Part shown: positions 62,184-64,000 of the stretch, piece by piece
Position numbering within the stretch: the stretch's first letter is position 1
Layout: each line of letters starts with the position of its first letter
Assembly: GCF_001905665.1 (NCBI RefSeq)
Contig: NZ_LIVX01000002.1
Coordinates: forward strand, 569,420-633,419
Source of the DNA: Streptomyces sp. CB02261
Lineage (GTDB): Bacteria; Actinomycetota; Actinomycetes; Streptomycetales; Streptomycetaceae
Length of the DNA: 64,000 nucleotides
Direction: 5' to 3'
Notes under the pieces: generated by a model
What the model was told of the DNA's origin: nothing
The model's input: only the letters and a program-made list of their open reading frames with translations
Database searches by the model: none
Translations under genes and position numbers: made by a program

Positions 62184-63527
62184 ATGACGAGTTCGATGCC
62201 TTCGCAGCACGAGGCCCCGCCGCCGGCGGAGGCCGTCACCGCCCCGCCACTGCGGCGCTCGCGCGGCAGCAAGGTCGTGGGCGGTGTCTGCGGCGGCCTC
62301 GGGCGGCACTTCGATCTCGACCCGGTGATCTTCCGGGTCGCGGTCGGCCTGCTGGCGGTGCCGGGCGGCCTCGGGTTGATCTTCTACGGCTTCGCCTGGC
62401 TGCTGATCCCGCTCGCGGGCGAGGAGAGCGAGGGGCGCAGGCTGCTGACCGGCCGGGTGTCCGGCGCTTCCCTCGCCGCGGTGCTGATGGCCCTGGTGGG
62501 CTGCGGGATCTTCCTGTCGATGCTGCACAGCGGGTCGATGCTGGGCTCGGCTCTCATGCTGTCGTTCGCGGTGTGCGCGGCGGCGGTCTGGTCGCGGCGC
62601 CGGCAGGTGGGTGCGGTGGAGCCCGAGGGCCGGGTGGAGTCGGCGGCGGCCGCCCTCGCGGTCGCCGAGGCCCCGCCCGAGACCAAGGCGCCGCCGCTGG
62701 TCGAGTTCCCCTCGTGGTGGAAGGACCCGATAGTCAAGGACGGTTCGACGGGCAAGGTGGCCGTCGGCTACCTGTGGGGGCCGCACGGCATCCTGGACGA
62801 GGACGGCCGGGTGGGCGGCGAGGTGCCGAGGCCCGGCAGCCAGTGGGGTCCCGATCCCTCGGCCGCGGGGCGCCCCAAGCCCTCGGTGCGGACGAGCCCG
62901 CTCTCCATCGGCGGTCTCGTCTACCTGCTCGCCATGGTCGCCGCCGTCGTGGGCACCTCGGCGTCCTGGGAGACCCATCCGCTGGGCACGAGCCTGCAGA
63001 TCGGGCTCGTCGCCGCCCTCGCGGTGTTCGGTCTCGGCCTGGTCGTCAGCAGCTTCCTCGGCCGGACCGGGTTCGGCACGATCTTCCTCACCGTGATCAC
63101 GGCGGGCCTGCTCGCGCTGGCCACGGCCCTGCCCGACCGGATCTCCACGGAGTGGGTCCGCGCGACATGGGAGCCGACGACGGTCACCGCCGTGCAGCCC
63201 CGCTACGAGGTGGGCACCGGGATCGGCACGCTCGATCTGTCAGGGCTCCCCGTCCCCGCGGGCACGACCGTCGCGACGGCGGCCGAGGTGGGCGCCGGGA
63301 AGCTCAAGGTGATCGTCCCGAAGGACGCGGTCGTGAAGCTGCGCGCCGAGGTGGGGCTCGGTGATCTGCAGCTGCCGGGCCAGCCCGCCAACGACATCGA
63401 CATCGCGCCCGACCGCGACGAGACCCGCACGCTCACCCCGCCGGCCGGGACCACCCCGGCGGGCACCCTGGACCTCTCGCTCGAGGTCGGCATCGGACAG
63501 GTGGAGGTCACCCGTGCTGGTTCATGA
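62184..63527 (+). CDS. PspC domain membrane protein with LiaF-like C-terminus
   Basis: This 447-aa protein has an N-terminal PspC domain (LRRSRGSKVVGGVCGGLGRHFDLDPVIFRVAVGLLAVPGGLGLIFYGFAWLLIPLAG, about 23-80), several helices in the middle (LAAVLMALVGCGIFLSML; LVYLLAMVAAVVG; GLVAALAVFGLGLVVSSFLG; TVITAGLLALATAL), and a C-terminal toast-rack-like beta domain (VGTGIGTLDLSG, VGAGKLKVIVPKDAVVKLRAEVGLGDLQL), as in LiaF. It is probably a regulator of the neighbouring kinase pair. The start is uncertain: ATG 62184 has GGAGG only 1 base upstream. Confidence 0.86.
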   Translation: MTSSMPSQHEAPPPAEAVTAPPLRRSRGSKVVGGVCGGLGRHFDLDPVIFRVAVGLLAVPGGLGLIFYGFAWLLIPLAGEESEGRRLLTGRVSGASLAAVLMALVGCGIFLSMLHSGSMLGSALMLSFAVCAAAVWSRRRQVGAVEPEGRVESAAAALAVAEAPPETKAPPLVEFPSWWKDPIVKDGSTGKVAVGYLWGPHGILDEDGRVGGEVPRPGSQWGPDPSAAGRPKPSVRTSPLSIGGLVYLLAMVAAVVGTSASWETHPLGTSLQIGLVAALAVFGLGLVVSSFLGRTGFGTIFLTVITAGLLALATALPDRISTEWVRATWEPTTVTAVQPRYEVGTGIGTLDLSGLPVPAGTTVATAAEVGAGKLKVIVPKDAVVKLRAEVGLGDLQLPGQPANDIDIAPDRDETRTLTPPAGTTPAGTLDLSLEVGIGQVEVTRAGS

Positions 63528-63774
63528 GTTCCGCCCCGGCAGGCTGCTCGTCGGCCTCACCGCCCTCGCCCTGGCCGCCGTGTACGCGGGCGACGCCACC
63601 GGCGCCTGGACGACCCCGTGGTACCTGGTGATCCCGGTGCTGTGCGGCGGTCTGGGCGTGGCCGGCCTCGCGAGCTGGGTCGCCTATCGAATACGGCGCC
63701 GCTCGGCGAGGAGCCGGTCCAGCGACAGCACCGACGCCCCGGCCAGCACCAGCGGGAGCCAGGCCATCAGATAG
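63514..63774 (+). CDS. Small two-helix membrane protein
   Basis: This 86-aa protein has two membrane helices (LLVGLTALALAAVYAGD and WYLVIPVLCGGLGVAGLASWVAY) and a basic/Ser-rich tail. Its GTG overlaps the end of the PspC gene by 14 bases, so it is coupled to it. The last 91 bases are antisense to the 3' end of a DoxX-like gene. Function unknown; probably an accessory of the PspC system. Confidence 0.7.
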   Translation: MLVHEFRPGRLLVGLTALALAAVYAGDATGAWTTPWYLVIPVLCGGLGVAGLASWVAYRIRRRSARSRSSDSTDAPASTSGSQAIR

Positions 63775-64000
63775 GCGAGGTCGTTGCCGAGGTAGTACGG
63801 CTGCACCTGCCAGCTCACGGTCAGCCAGAGGCTCAGCGAGATCAGCGCGCCCCCGAGCGCCGCCAGGCGCGCGAAGAGGCCGATGAGCGTGCCGATCCCG
63901 ACGGCGAGTTCTCCGAGGGAGATGGCGTATCCGAAGCCGGTGGGGTTCTTGAGGGCGAGGTCGACCAGGGCGGGGATGGCCGAGGTGTCGCGGACACCGC
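63684..64000 (-). CDS. DoxX family membrane protein (5' partial)
   Basis: The reverse strand is open from the window edge to a TAG at 63684-63686 and encodes VDLALKNPTGFGYAISLGELAVGIGTLIGLFARLAALGGALISLSLWLTVSW with QVQPYYLGNDLAYLMAWLPLVLAG, typical of DoxX/DoxD-type membrane proteins, about 104 residues visible. The start lies beyond the window. The 3' end overlaps the convergent small membrane-protein gene by 91 bases. DoxX proteins have been linked to oxidative stress and thiol redox control in actinobacteria. Confidence 0.82.
   Translation of the reverse strand, partial: GVRDTSAIPALVDLALKNPTGFGYAISLGELAVGIGTLIGLFARLAALGGALISLSLWLTVSWQVQPYYLGNDLAYLMAWLPLVLAGASVLSLDRLLAERRRIR

Overview
The window reads as a core-chromosome segment of a Streptomyces (or very close actinomycete). 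Base composition is very GC-rich with G/C in nearly every third codon position, GTG starts are frequent, many promoters sit only about 7 bases from a start codon, terminators are long GC hairpins mostly without T-runs, and the genes are typical Streptomyces housekeeping and family genes. There is no rRNA, tRNA, CRISPR, phage or transposase gene; the only mobile-element trace is a short MITE-like insertion.

Layout. 1-3.1 kb: 3' part of the succinate dehydrogenase operon (sdhD-sdhA-sdhB) with a clear intrinsic terminator. 3.1-8.4 kb: small membrane protein, hydrolase-MarR pair, a TetR operon with two operator palindromes, a metallophosphoesterase and a small membrane protein. 8.5-13.9 kb: D-Ala-D-Ala carboxypeptidase, YihY/BrkB protein, a DprE1/DprE2-like pair split by the MITE, and a 2'-5' RNA ligase-like protein. 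13.9-20.8 kb: trpS, ECF sigma factor with a membrane partner, glyA, rocD, and a glutathionylspermidine synthase-like gene with a lipoprotein. 20.9-24.5 kb: DMT permease, MocR regulator divergent from an AhpD-like/PEP-mutase-like pair. 24.6-27.8 kb: a three-gene operon whose first two products share an RHIM-like (amyloid-type) motif. 28-43 kb: central metabolism (mdh, folD, purH, purN, sucC, sucD) interleaved with membrane proteins, an XRE/DUF2690 regulator and an HTH-sigma-like-TM fusion. 43.4-52 kb: a conserved MoxR / DUF5682 / VWA cluster divergent from SWIM / DUF5691 genes, with an MmpS-like lipoprotein between. 52-64 kb: icmB-like cobalamin-binding protein, lipase, M23 and NlpC/P60 wall hydrolases, pcrA helicase, and a PspC-type sensor kinase/response regulator pair divergent from a second PspC protein, ending in a partial DoxX gene.

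Functional links. sdhDAB, sucCD and mdh supply three TCA-cycle steps. folD, glyA and purN/purH connect one-carbon metabolism with purine synthesis. Several loci concern the envelope (carboxypeptidase, M23, NlpC/P60, PspC/LiaF-like proteins, DprE1/E2-like pair). The parts most worth attention are the RHIM-like gene pair, the MoxR/VWA/SWIM cluster, the MITE that separates the DprE1/DprE2-like genes, the self-contained TetR operon, and repeated cases in which minisatellites sit at, or duplicate, the 3' end of a gene. All assignments come from reading the sequence and from memory of families; no database search was possible.
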